From Demequina sp. (GTDB lineage Bacteria > Actinomycetota > Actinomycetes > Actinomycetales > Demequinaceae), in assembly GCF_016278775.1 (NCBI RefSeq), contig NZ_JADQBF010000110.1, forward strand, positions 1-57,711: DNA of 57,711 bases, given 5' to 3'. The notes below the pieces were generated by a model. That model did no database searches, was not told the origin of the DNA, and saw nothing but the letters and a program-made list of their open reading frames with translations. Each line of letters begins with the position of its first letter. The first letter of the stretch is position 1. A program made the position numbers and the translations under genes. This document shows, in pieces, positions 7,631 to 14,903 of the stretch.

Positions 7631-9034
7631 TCAGCCCTCCATCACCACGCCGTCGAGCAAGGTGCCGTCTGCGATCGCGTTGCGGCGACCGTCGTCGTCC
7701 TGAAGCACCACGGTGCCACGCACCACCACGTTCTTCCCGAATGTCCAGTCGCCCTTGACGGTGAGCGACGATGCCTCGCGCAGCGAGGGCGCGCCGTGGG
7801 GGAACCGGGCATCGAATTCTGCCATGGTCTTGTAGAAGGCGGGGTCGAGTTCCACCAGCGGGGCACGGCGTACCGCGAGCCGCAGTGCGCCGTCGTCCTG
7901 GAGCTCGTAGGCATCCGAGCGCAGCAGCAACAAGTCGTTGGTGGTCTTGACGGGCAGGAACCTGTCACGGCCCACCACAATGGCGGTCGCACCCTCAAAC
8001 ACCTCGATGGCCGCACCCATGGCAGTCTCAATCTGGAGGACCTGCGGCGACTCCTTGTCGGCGGGGTCAACGTTCTTGGTGTTGCGGATGAGCGGCAGGC
8101 CCAGCACCGCGCCGCGTTCCGTGAGCGCGGCTTTCAGCTTCTCGAGGTCCCACCACAGGTTGTTGGTGTGGAAGAACGGGTGGTGCTCCTCGTCGGTGAA
8201 GAAGTGCATCTCGTCCTCAGCCGTCTGGGCGGTGTCGCGCAGGATGAGTTGCCCATCGGCCTTGCGCACTGCCAAGTGGCCGCCCTTGCGATCGGCGGCG
8301 GTGCGCTCACACAGTTCGGCGGCATAGGGGGCGCCCGACGCTGCGAACCAGCCGGCGATGCGCGCATCTGGGACGGCGCCGAGGTTGTCGGAGTTGGAGA
8401 CGCTCGCGTAGCGGAAGCCAGCCTCCAGCAACGCGTCGAGCACGCCCGACGCGAGTATCGCGGTGTAGATGTCGCCGTGGCCGGGAGGGCACCACTCGAG
8501 GTCGGGGTCCGGGGGCCACTCGACGGGCGTGAGGCCGTCCACCAGCAGCTTGGGTTCCTTGTTCTGCACAAAGTCGAGCGGCAGCCCATCGAGCTGGAGG
8601 CCCGGGTGCGCGGCAAGGGCCGCGAGGGAGTCGTCCCGCGTGCGGAACGAGTTCATGAGCACCAGCGGCAGCTTTGCGCCCGTGGCGGCCCGCGCCTTCT
8701 GCACCTGCCCCACGATGACGTCGAGAAAGCTCTGCTCGCCGCGCACCGGCAGCAGCGACTTGGCGCGGTCCATGCCCATCGAGGTGCCGAGCCCGCCGTT
8801 GAGCTTGATCATGGCCGTCTTGGCGAGGGCGGTGCGTGCGGCCTCTTCGTCGACGTCCACGCTATCCAGGTGAGTGGGGTCGGTAAGAGGCTCGATGGTC
8901 TCCTCGAGAATGAGGCCGGTGGCCCCCGCCTCGAGCTTGCCGTAGTAGTAACTGAACACGTCGATCGCGGCCTGGTTCACGCCGGCGTTACGCATCTTGT
9001 TCTGGGCAGCTATCAGTCCGGGTGCATCGCTCAT
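7631..9034 (-). CDS. UTP--glucose-1-phosphate uridylyltransferase (UDPGP family)
   Basis: A 467-residue member of the eukaryote-like UDPGP family (PF01704), distinct from bacterial GalU. The nucleotide-binding LNGGLGTSMG motif lies near residues 78-87, followed by a conserved lysine in DRAKSLLPV. Other family marks are VLMNSF, the WxPPGHGD stretch and SNSDNLG. It makes UDP-glucose (possibly UDP-GalNAc/GlcNAc in relatives) for glycogen, trehalose or cell-envelope polymers. No ribosome binding site; TAGGCT lies 6 nt before the ATG, so it is probably leaderless. Confidence 0.88.
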   Translation of the reverse strand: MSDAPGLIAAQNKMRNAGVNQAAIDVFSYYYGKLEAGATGLILEETIEPLTDPTHLDSVDVDEEAARTALAKTAMIKLNGGLGTSMGMDRAKSLLPVRGEQSFLDVIVGQVQKARAATGAKLPLVLMNSFRTRDDSLAALAAHPGLQLDGLPLDFVQNKEPKLLVDGLTPVEWPPDPDLEWCPPGHGDIYTAILASGVLDALLEAGFRYASVSNSDNLGAVPDARIAGWFAASGAPYAAELCERTAADRKGGHLAVRKADGQLILRDTAQTAEDEMHFFTDEEHHPFFHTNNLWWDLEKLKAALTERGAVLGLPLIRNTKNVDPADKESPQVLQIETAMGAAIEVFEGATAIVVGRDRFLPVKTTNDLLLLRSDAYELQDDGALRLAVRRAPLVELDPAFYKTMAEFDARFPHGAPSLREASSLTVKGDWTFGKNVVVRGTVVLQDDDGRRNAIADGTLLDGVVMEG

Positions 9035-9182
9035 ACCCCGAGCCTAGAGACCTGAGGCAATTGCGCGCGATTCCTGGGGGCCAGCGGCTGAGGGAGTCCC
9101 GCCGCACGCCCCGCGCCGTTGCCCCTCGCGTGTGGCGGAGTAAGCCTCTAGGCTTGATGCCACAATCTGAGGAGGTGTCCCC

Positions 9183-9734
9183 ATGAACGAAGACCAGATT
9201 GACTCAGAACGGCACAAGAACGTCCAGATGGGCATTGACGGCAAGCCCTTTGAAGTGTGGACTCCGCAGGTGAGCGAGACGGGGCCGTCGAGTCCCCCGC
9301 CAGCTCAAGGCGGCTTCACTCACACCCACGACAATGCTGGGCCGCAATACACGAGTCCGGCTCGAGAGGTCCCCGCGTGGGAGCCAGAGCCCACCTACGA
9401 AAGGGCCCCCATTGTCGAGGAGTCGTTCCCGTCGTCCGAGAACACCTTGGCGCGAAACAGTTACGCCTGGCTATCGATCGGGCTCGGAGGCGCGTCCTTG
9501 CTGAGCTCTTTGATGGTCTACTTCGGCACTCGGGGTGGCCTGACGTGGACGGCGTCGATTGCTCTTGCCCTCGCGGGGCTCTACTTTGGACTGCGCTCGC
9601 GAAGTGTGAACTCGCGCGGGTTCAGTCCTCAGAGCAGCCTTGGAATCGCGGGAATCTCCATTTCCGTGCTGGCGGTGATCGCTACCGTGGCACTGGTGGC
9701 GCGATTCCTGACGGCGCTATCCCGCATTTTCTAG
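9183..9734 (+). CDS. Small two-to-three-TM protein with disordered N-terminus
   Basis: A 183-residue protein with AGGAGG just upstream of its ATG. Residues 1-95 are hydrophilic and Pro-rich; hydrophobic segments follow at about 96-117, 122-141 and 155-178. The C-terminal layout (TM, short LRSRSVNSRG loop, TM) recalls DUF4190-type membrane domains, which carry no known enzymatic activity. No partner is evident: the neighbours are a divergent uridylyltransferase and a convergent exporter. Confidence 0.7.
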   Translation: MNEDQIDSERHKNVQMGIDGKPFEVWTPQVSETGPSSPPPAQGGFTHTHDNAGPQYTSPAREVPAWEPEPTYERAPIVEESFPSSENTLARNSYAWLSIGLGGASLLSSLMVYFGTRGGLTWTASIALALAGLYFGLRSRSVNSRGFSPQSSLGIAGISISVLAVIATVALVARFLTALSRIF

Positions 9735-9765
9735 CGGCGCAGTCGCACGCCGCCACGCCCGGCCT

Positions 9766-11535
9766 CTACGGCTCTTGCTGAGCCCTCGCGTCGGCTGGTC
9801 CAGCCGACTCGCCGTCGGGAACCTCGCCCGGCACCTCGCCCGGCACGTCGCCGGGGACGACGCTGACGCCCGCAGCCGCCGACGCGGCCTCGTCCCGCAT
9901 CGTCTCCAGGCCAGACTTCTCCTGCAAGGGCACGTGGGGGATGAACAGCGCGAACAGCAAGCCGCCAAGGGAGATGAAGCCCGACAGCAACAGCACACGC
10001 GTGATGGCGTCCGCGAAGCCCTCTCGGAACGGCGACGCGAGTACGGGGTCGGCTTCCTTGAGGAACGAGGTGTCGTCGAGCGAGAGGCCCGCGTTCTCAG
10101 CGCCCGCGATCGATCCAGCTTCCAGCGTGGCGATAATGGCCGCGTTGGTGGGGTTCGCGGCGGTGGCCGGATCGGCGATCACCTGCTGGAACTCGGCGGT
10201 CTGGGAGGCCGCTGAGATCTCGTCGGTGATGTCCCCGGCAACAGTGCCGAACATGATCGACAGGAACACCGCAGTGCCGAGCGAGCCGCCGATCTGCCGG
10301 AAGAACATCACGGAGGCGGAGCCCGTGCCCATGTCGCGCGGCGCCACAGCATTCTGTACGGCCAGCATGTTGGGCTGCATCACGCCGCCAAGGCCCAGGC
10401 CAAACAGTGCCGCGCCCACAAAGAGGTGCCACAGCGGGCTGTCGGCGGACAGTGTCGACAGGTCAATGCATGCGATCACCAGCAGGGAGGTGCCGATGAT
10501 GGGGAAGACGCGGTAGCGGCCCGTCTGGTGGATGACGCGCGCCGATATCCCGGCCATGGCGATGATGCCGAACGTCATGGGAAGCATGGCGAGGCCAGAC
10601 GCAGTGGGTGACATCCCCTTGGCGATCTGCGTGTACAGCGGCAGTCCCGCCATGCCGCCGAACATCGCGAAGCCCATGATGAAGTTCAGGCCCGTCGACA
10701 CGGCAACCGTGCGGTTTCTGAACACGCGCGGAGGCAGCAGGGCGTCGTCCCCTGCCGCGAATTCGGAGCGCACAAAGCCCAGGATCCCCAGAATCGCAAC
10801 CCCCGACAGGATGAGCACGCTGGAGGAGGTCCACCCCCAGTCCCTTCCCTGCTCCACCACAATCAACATCGGGACGATGGCGAGAATCAGCGTGCCGACG
10901 CCCCACCAGTCGATGCGCACCCGCTTGTGCGTGGCTGGCAGGTGCAGCACGCGCAGGATCACGAACAGCGCGACCGCACCCAGCGGCACGTTCATGAGGA
11001 AGATCCAGCGCCAACCGGCGAACCCCAGCAACTCGTCGGCGTCGGCAAAGAAGCCTCCCAGCACGGGCCCCAGCACCGATGCGACCCCCCACACGCCAAA
11101 GAACAGCGCCTGGTACTTGGTGCGCTCGCGGGGCGACAGCATGTCGCCCAAGATGATCAGCGCGAGCGCCATCAGGCCGCCGGCGCCCAGGCCCTGGACG
11201 GCGCGGTAGGCGGCCAGTTCGTACATGGAGCTCGCCGTGCCGCACAGCAGTGAGCCCACCACGAACGCGCCAAGAGAGAACACGTACAGGGGCTTGCGGC
11301 CAAAGATGTCGGACAACTTGCCGTACAGCGGCGTCGAGATGGTCGCGGCGATCAGGTAGGCCGTAGTGACCCAGGCCTGAAGGGTGAGGCCGTTGAGGTC
11401 GTCGCCGATGGTGCGGATGGCGGTGGCGACGATCATCTGGTCGAGCGCGGCCAGGAACATGCCGACCATCAGGCCGCCGACGATGAGGTTGATCTGTCTG
11501 CGGCTCAACGGCGGAGCGGGGGCAACTGCGGTCAC
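9766..11535 (-). CDS. MFS drug exporter, EmrB/QacA (DHA2) family
   Basis: A 589-residue 14-TM major-facilitator exporter. MFLAALDQMIVATA (motif D1 of the DHA2 group), LYGKLSDIFGRKPLY (motif A) and a proline/glycine-rich motif C region (GVASVLGPVLGGFF) are all present. Members expel toxic compounds in exchange for protons. The start chosen is a GTG at 11535 with GAAAGGAA just upstream; the open frame extends to 11631 but the added N-terminus has no hydrophobic or conserved content. The long cytoplasmic tail (about 540-589) is acidic and Ala/Gly/Pro-rich. No dedicated regulator adjoins it. Confidence 0.88.
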   Translation of the reverse strand: MTAVAPAPPLSRRQINLIVGGLMVGMFLAALDQMIVATAIRTIGDDLNGLTLQAWVTTAYLIAATISTPLYGKLSDIFGRKPLYVFSLGAFVVGSLLCGTASSMYELAAYRAVQGLGAGGLMALALIILGDMLSPRERTKYQALFFGVWGVASVLGPVLGGFFADADELLGFAGWRWIFLMNVPLGAVALFVILRVLHLPATHKRVRIDWWGVGTLILAIVPMLIVVEQGRDWGWTSSSVLILSGVAILGILGFVRSEFAAGDDALLPPRVFRNRTVAVSTGLNFIMGFAMFGGMAGLPLYTQIAKGMSPTASGLAMLPMTFGIIAMAGISARVIHQTGRYRVFPIIGTSLLVIACIDLSTLSADSPLWHLFVGAALFGLGLGGVMQPNMLAVQNAVAPRDMGTGSASVMFFRQIGGSLGTAVFLSIMFGTVAGDITDEISAASQTAEFQQVIADPATAANPTNAAIIATLEAGSIAGAENAGLSLDDTSFLKEADPVLASPFREGFADAITRVLLLSGFISLGGLLFALFIPHVPLQEKSGLETMRDEAASAAAGVSVVPGDVPGEVPGEVPDGESAGPADARAQQEP

Positions 11536-11687
11536 GCGTATTCCTTTCGAGCGCCTGAGGACGATCCGGCGGGGACTGCCGCGTCCATGCGGCGGGTGTG
11601 GCGCGGGGCGGGGGTCGCTCGCGGCGCGCAACTCGACAGATTCTACTCACGCGCCGCCCGCTCCTGCAGGCCCCTTACGCTAAACAC

Positions 11688-13529
11688 ATGATCCTGGTGA
11701 CGGTCGCCGCGGTGGTGCGCGACCTGGGCGTGGCTGCGGTGGTGGGCGGCCTCCTGATGGTGGCCGCGGTGGCGCGCGGAGCCGCCGCCGAGCGCGCAGC
11801 GCTGGTGGCACGGGTTGGCGCGCTCGTGTGGATCGCGGGCGCGGGCGTGTTCCTCATGGCCTCGTACGTCGAGATCGCGCAAGTGGGGCCATCGGCCCCC
11901 GACTTCGGCGCCCAGGTCTGGAGCTTCGTCGCCGACATCGACCTGGGTCGCGCCTACGGGCTCAACATTCTCGCGGCCGTGGTGACCTCGATCATCGTGA
12001 CACTAGTGCGCACACCGTCGGAGGCCGCGTGGGGGCTCGTCCCCGTCGCGTACGGCCTGGGCGTGCAGGCGATGACCGGACATGCCGCCGGGGCAGAAGA
12101 CCACCACCTCGCCGTGACCTCGCTCTACGTGCACCTCGCGTCGTCGGCGGTGTGGCTTGGCCTGTTGATCGCGCTTGTCGCGGCGAGACGTCCCCTCGGC
12201 AACGACGCGAAGGCCGCCGTGCAGCGCGTGTCCCGCATGGTGCTGTGGGCCGCCGCGGCCATCGTCGCGTCCGGTGCGGCCAACGCGTGGTTGCGCATCG
12301 GCTCGGTGACCGACCTCTTCACCACCACGTACGGCCGGTTGCTCGCGCTCAAGTTGGTGCTGATGTCGGGAGCGATCGCGCTGGCCGCCTGGCATCGACG
12401 CGTCACGATGCCGCGGCTGAGCACGGCCGACGTGCGGCGTCAGTTCTACCGAGTGCTCGCCTGGGACGTCGCGCTACTGGCGGCGGTGGCTGGCATCGGC
12501 GGCGTGCTGTCGAGAACGGCTCCCACCATCCCCGTGGTGGTGGTGCCAAACCCCACCCCGGCCTTCCTGTTGACCGGATACCCACTGCCGCCGCGGCCAG
12601 ACGCGATCGAGTGGATCACCCAGTGGCGGCTCGAGATTCTCTCCGCCATGGTGGTGCTCGCACTCGTGGTGGTGTACCTGCGGTGGGCCTCCAGGCTTCG
12701 GCGCAGGGGTGACGACTGGCCGTGGCAGCGCACGGCGGCGTTCCTCGTCGGCATGGCCGGAATCGCGTGGATCACTCAGGGTGCGCCAACCGTCTACGGG
12801 ATGGTGACGTTCAGCGGCCACATGATGGAGCACATGTTGCTCGCGATGGCGGTGCCGCTGCCCATCGTGTACGCCGCCCCGATCACGCTGGCGCTGCGCG
12901 CGCTGCCGCACCGCACTGACGGCACCCGCGGGCCGCGCGAGTGGATCCGCACCATCGTGGAGTCGCGGTGGATGGCGTTCCTCGCGCACCCTGTGGTCGC
13001 GGCCGTGAACTTTGCCGGCTCCCTGCTGGTGTTCTACTACTCCCCCCTGTTCGAGTTCGCGTTGAGCAACCACGCGGGGCACCTGTGGATGATCGTGCAC
13101 TTCACGCTCGCGGGGTACCTGTTTGCGAACGCGCTCGTGGGAATCGACCCTGGGCCCACCCGGCCGCCGTACCCGCTGCGCGTCCTGCTGCTCTTCGCGA
13201 CGATGGCGTTCCACGCGTTCTTTGGTGTCTCGCTGACCTCGTCTGAGGTATTGCTCGCGCCCCGGTGGTTTGGGCTCATGGGCCGAGACTGGGGCGCCGA
13301 CGCCATCACGGACCAGCAGTACGGCGGTTCCCTCGCGTGGGGGCTGGGTGAGTTTCCGGTGCTCATCCTGGCGATCGGCGTGCTGGTGGCGTGGAGGCGC
13401 GCCGACGCCCGCACGGCCAAGCGCCAGGATCGCGAGGCAGAGCGCACAGGGGACGCCGACCTCGAGGAGTACAACTCCATGTTGGGTGGACTCGCCGACT
13501 CTGACGACGCCCCCACTGCCGGTCGCTAG
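11688..13529 (+). CDS. CopD / CtaG fusion membrane protein
   Basis: A 613-residue polytopic protein joining two modules: a CopD-like copper-resistance/uptake domain (about residues 1-300, many TM helices, HxxxxxVWLGLL region) and a caa3_CtaG-like cytochrome-oxidase assembly domain (about 340-590, with GHMMEHMLL and FHAFFGVSL histidines that could bind copper). The fusion is common in actinobacteria and is thought to link copper entry with CuA/CuB maturation of heme-copper oxidase; this is inference. The start at 11688 is chosen because the upstream codons encode a basic, non-hydrophobic extension. The acidic C-terminus is cytoplasmic. Confidence 0.85.
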   Translation: MILVTVAAVVRDLGVAAVVGGLLMVAAVARGAAAERAALVARVGALVWIAGAGVFLMASYVEIAQVGPSAPDFGAQVWSFVADIDLGRAYGLNILAAVVTSIIVTLVRTPSEAAWGLVPVAYGLGVQAMTGHAAGAEDHHLAVTSLYVHLASSAVWLGLLIALVAARRPLGNDAKAAVQRVSRMVLWAAAAIVASGAANAWLRIGSVTDLFTTTYGRLLALKLVLMSGAIALAAWHRRVTMPRLSTADVRRQFYRVLAWDVALLAAVAGIGGVLSRTAPTIPVVVVPNPTPAFLLTGYPLPPRPDAIEWITQWRLEILSAMVVLALVVVYLRWASRLRRRGDDWPWQRTAAFLVGMAGIAWITQGAPTVYGMVTFSGHMMEHMLLAMAVPLPIVYAAPITLALRALPHRTDGTRGPREWIRTIVESRWMAFLAHPVVAAVNFAGSLLVFYYSPLFEFALSNHAGHLWMIVHFTLAGYLFANALVGIDPGPTRPPYPLRVLLLFATMAFHAFFGVSLTSSEVLLAPRWFGLMGRDWGADAITDQQYGGSLAWGLGEFPVLILAIGVLVAWRRADARTAKRQDREAERTGDADLEEYNSMLGGLADSDDAPTAGR

Positions 13530-13540
13530 CGCACTCGGGA

Positions 13541-13580
13541 CCGGCGAGCGGCGGCGAGCGGCGGCCAGCGGCGGCCAGCG
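13541..13580. repeat. Four 10-bp tandem repeats
   Basis: Four consecutive copies of GCGGC(G/C)AGCG (the first with one mismatch) begin 12 bp after the CopD-CtaG stop codon. They mark the left border of the gene-free region. No hairpin-terminator structure is evident in them. Confidence 0.6.
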
Positions 13581-13630
13581 GCCCCTCACCGGCGATGGGC
13601 GATTGGCGTGTGGCCACGCGCCGATGCGCT

Positions 13631-13708
13631 GTATCCACAGATTTTATCCACAGCGGTGTGGGCGAATTGGGAAATACCTGGAAAAGCCGGTGGATAAAGC
13701 TGTGTATA
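13631..13708. promoter_or_regulatory. Inverted repeat with DnaA-box-like arms, copy A
   Basis: The left arm holds GTATCCACAG and TTATCCACAG (the latter contains the perfect DnaA box TTATCCACA at 13644-13652), 13 bp apart. The right arm is GTGGATAAAGCTGTGTATA (13690-13708), nearly the reverse complement of the left; the arms are 36 bp apart. The same layout recurs at 14221-14296 upstream of the second RNA unit. It may bind a dimeric activator or DnaA, or fold as DNA/RNA cruciform. No dnaA or dnaN gene is in the window. Confidence 0.5.
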
Positions 13709-13770
13709 GGGCATGTGTCAAAGTCGACGCCCCCTGGCCTTGCGTTGGGCACTTCAAGTCCGCTACTACT

Positions 13771-14107
13771 GGGGTATCGAGAAAGTCACGGCTCGCTCGA
13801 CCGGGGTCTCCGCCCTGGTGTTCCGTGTCGCTGGGAGACCAACGGCGCGGCGACTGAGGGCGTGTGGGGATGGACTCGGGCGCGTCGGACAACGGCAGTT
13901 CACGTTGTGGGGCGGGACCTAGGTTCCGTGTCACGACCTGTGGGTGACGGCACAGGAACTGGCGGCTCCTCGCGTCGACCGATAGGTCGTTTTCCTCGGA
14001 AAACGAGGCCGCAACGTCAATTACGGCATTCGGGATTGCCCCTCGGGGCGGTGCCGAGAACTTGAGGTCATGGCAGGGCCCCTCGAACGCTTACTTCGAG
14101 GGGCCCT
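13771..14107 (+). ncRNA. Candidate structured ncRNA, unit A
   Basis: No credible protein gene covers this stretch. A promoter-like TTGCGT (13740-13745) and TACTAC (13764-13769) precede it, aligning with the same elements in unit B. The transcript would start near GGGGTATCG and end in a 12-bp perfect terminator stem (14075-14107). Internal hairpins are visible: GGTCTCC/GGAGACC (13805-13811 with 13834-13840), CAGTTC/GAACTG enclosing the central domain (about 13905-13960), CGTTTTCC/GGAAAACG (13988-14005) and GCCCC/GGGGC (14038-14049). The length (about 337 nt) is like that of the 6S-like Ms1 RNAs of actinobacteria, but I cannot show homology. The boundaries are inferred. Confidence 0.55.
14075..14107 (+). 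terminator. Intrinsic terminator of ncRNA unit A
   Basis: AGGGCCCCTCGA pairs perfectly with TCGAGGGGCCCT (12 bp) around the nine-base loop ACGCTTACT, followed by TCGCC rather than a long U-tract. The loop is identical to that of the terminator at 14630-14662 although the stems differ entirely. Confidence 0.75.
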
Positions 14108-14110
14108 TCG

Positions 14111-14143
14111 CCTGTCCCCAGCCTGTCCCCAGCCTGTCCCCAG
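14111..14143. repeat. Three 11-bp tandem repeats
   Basis: CCTGTCCCCAG is repeated three times without interruption directly after the unit A terminator, marking the border between the two RNA units. CTG and CAG at the ends make each copy weakly palindromic. Confidence 0.75.
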
Positions 14144-14220
14144 TTGCGAGACCTGTGGACGTCGCGAGGCCAGCTGGCGCGCGGCGACGTGCCCCGCAGT
14201 CGCCACGAATCAAGAGGGTT

Positions 14221-14296
14221 CCTCCACAGATTTCCTCCACAGGCCGGTGGATTTCTCGAAGCCAGACTGGGAAAACGGTGGAAAAACCTGTGCAAC
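14221..14296. promoter_or_regulatory. Inverted repeat, copy B
   Basis: CCTCCACAG occurs twice, 13 bp apart (14221-14229, 14234-14242), and GTGGAAAAACCTGTGCAAC (14278-14296) forms the opposite arm, 35 bp away. Spacing and orientation match copy A at 13631-13708, while the A/T positions of the boxes have changed in both arms. It lies about 60 bp before the inferred promoter of RNA unit B. Confidence 0.45.
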
Positions 14297-14357
14297 AAAA
14301 GTGGAAAAAGAAAACCTCGAATTCCGCTTGCGCGCCCCTATGGGCAGGTGTAGACAT

Positions 14358-14662
14358 GGGTTATTCGGATCGCACGAAGAGGAACGAAGTGGTCGGGGCA
14401 ACCTGGCCGCAGCGGGACTTGAGTCGATGCGAAGTGGTTCACAGGATGTTGTGCTTGCCCCGCAGGATCTCCTCGGAGAGAACGTGGGGGCCGCCAGTAA
14501 CGAGGTGGTAGCGACGGGCCGTGAACCGCAGAGTGAGGAGGGCTCCGCTTGCGGGGTTCGCTGACCGGGTTCGTGACCCGGCGGTTGCGTCAGGCGCCTA
14601 GCGTCGGGCGTGGTCCTCATCTCGACAGCAAGGCCCCCCGGACGCTTACTCCGGGGGGCCTT
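14358..14662 (+). ncRNA. Candidate structured ncRNA, unit B
   Basis: TTGCGC (14328-14333), a 17-bp spacer and TAGACA (14351-14356) precede a start near GGGTTATTCGG. The RNA (about 305 nt) contains a 9-bp long-range stem GTGGTTCAC (14434-14442) / GTGAACCGC (14521-14529) closing a central domain, a CCGGGT/ACCCGG hairpin (14565-14581), and ends in a 12-bp terminator. The central GTTCAC...GTTGTG segment and the promoter region resemble unit A, so the two look like a diverged tandem duplication. A cis-acting leader for the downstream GGDEF-EAL gene is an alternative, but that gene starts about 240 bp after the terminator. Confidence 0.55.
14630..14662 (+). terminator. Intrinsic terminator of ncRNA unit B
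   Basis: AAGGCCCCCCGG pairs perfectly with CCGGGGGGCCTT (12 bp) around the loop ACGCTTACT and runs into TTTGCTG. The loop is the same nine bases as in the unit A terminator. Confidence 0.85.
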
Positions 14663-14903
14663 TGCTGTTGAGTACGGACCGAACCGCTATCTCAGAAATC
14701 ACCTTACGGGCGCCCGCAGCGTTCGGCCGCGAGCGACACGCGATGTTCACGCTGATGCGGCGCGCTCGCGAATGTGCCAACCTGGGCCTGCGGGTCCCGA
14801 GACCCGCGGGCCGGTCAAGCCGATCTGTTCAGCACCCGCCGCAACTCACCTTCGGGCTACCGTGGCCGATAGGACGACAGAGCTGGCAGAGGAGGAGGCG
14901 GGC

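Noticed and set aside
13631-13710. Replication origin oriC
   Set aside because: Only one perfect DnaA box, and no dnaA, dnaN, rpmH or AT-rich unwinding region nearby.
14111-14143. CRISPR-like array (also 13541-13580 and 48632-48686)
   Set aside because: Units are 10-11 bp and directly contiguous without spacers, and no cas genes are present.
14490-14530. T-box-like GAGGTGGTAGCG in RNA unit B
   Set aside because: Only a partial match to the antiterminator consensus; no specifier stem is recognisable, unit A lacks it, and the downstream gene is not amino-acid related.
13771-14662. RNase P RNA, tmRNA or SRP RNA
   Set aside because: The conserved GAGGAAAGTC and GGCTTAT elements of RNase P, the tRNA-like ends and tag frame of tmRNA, and the SRP tetraloop domain were looked for and not found.
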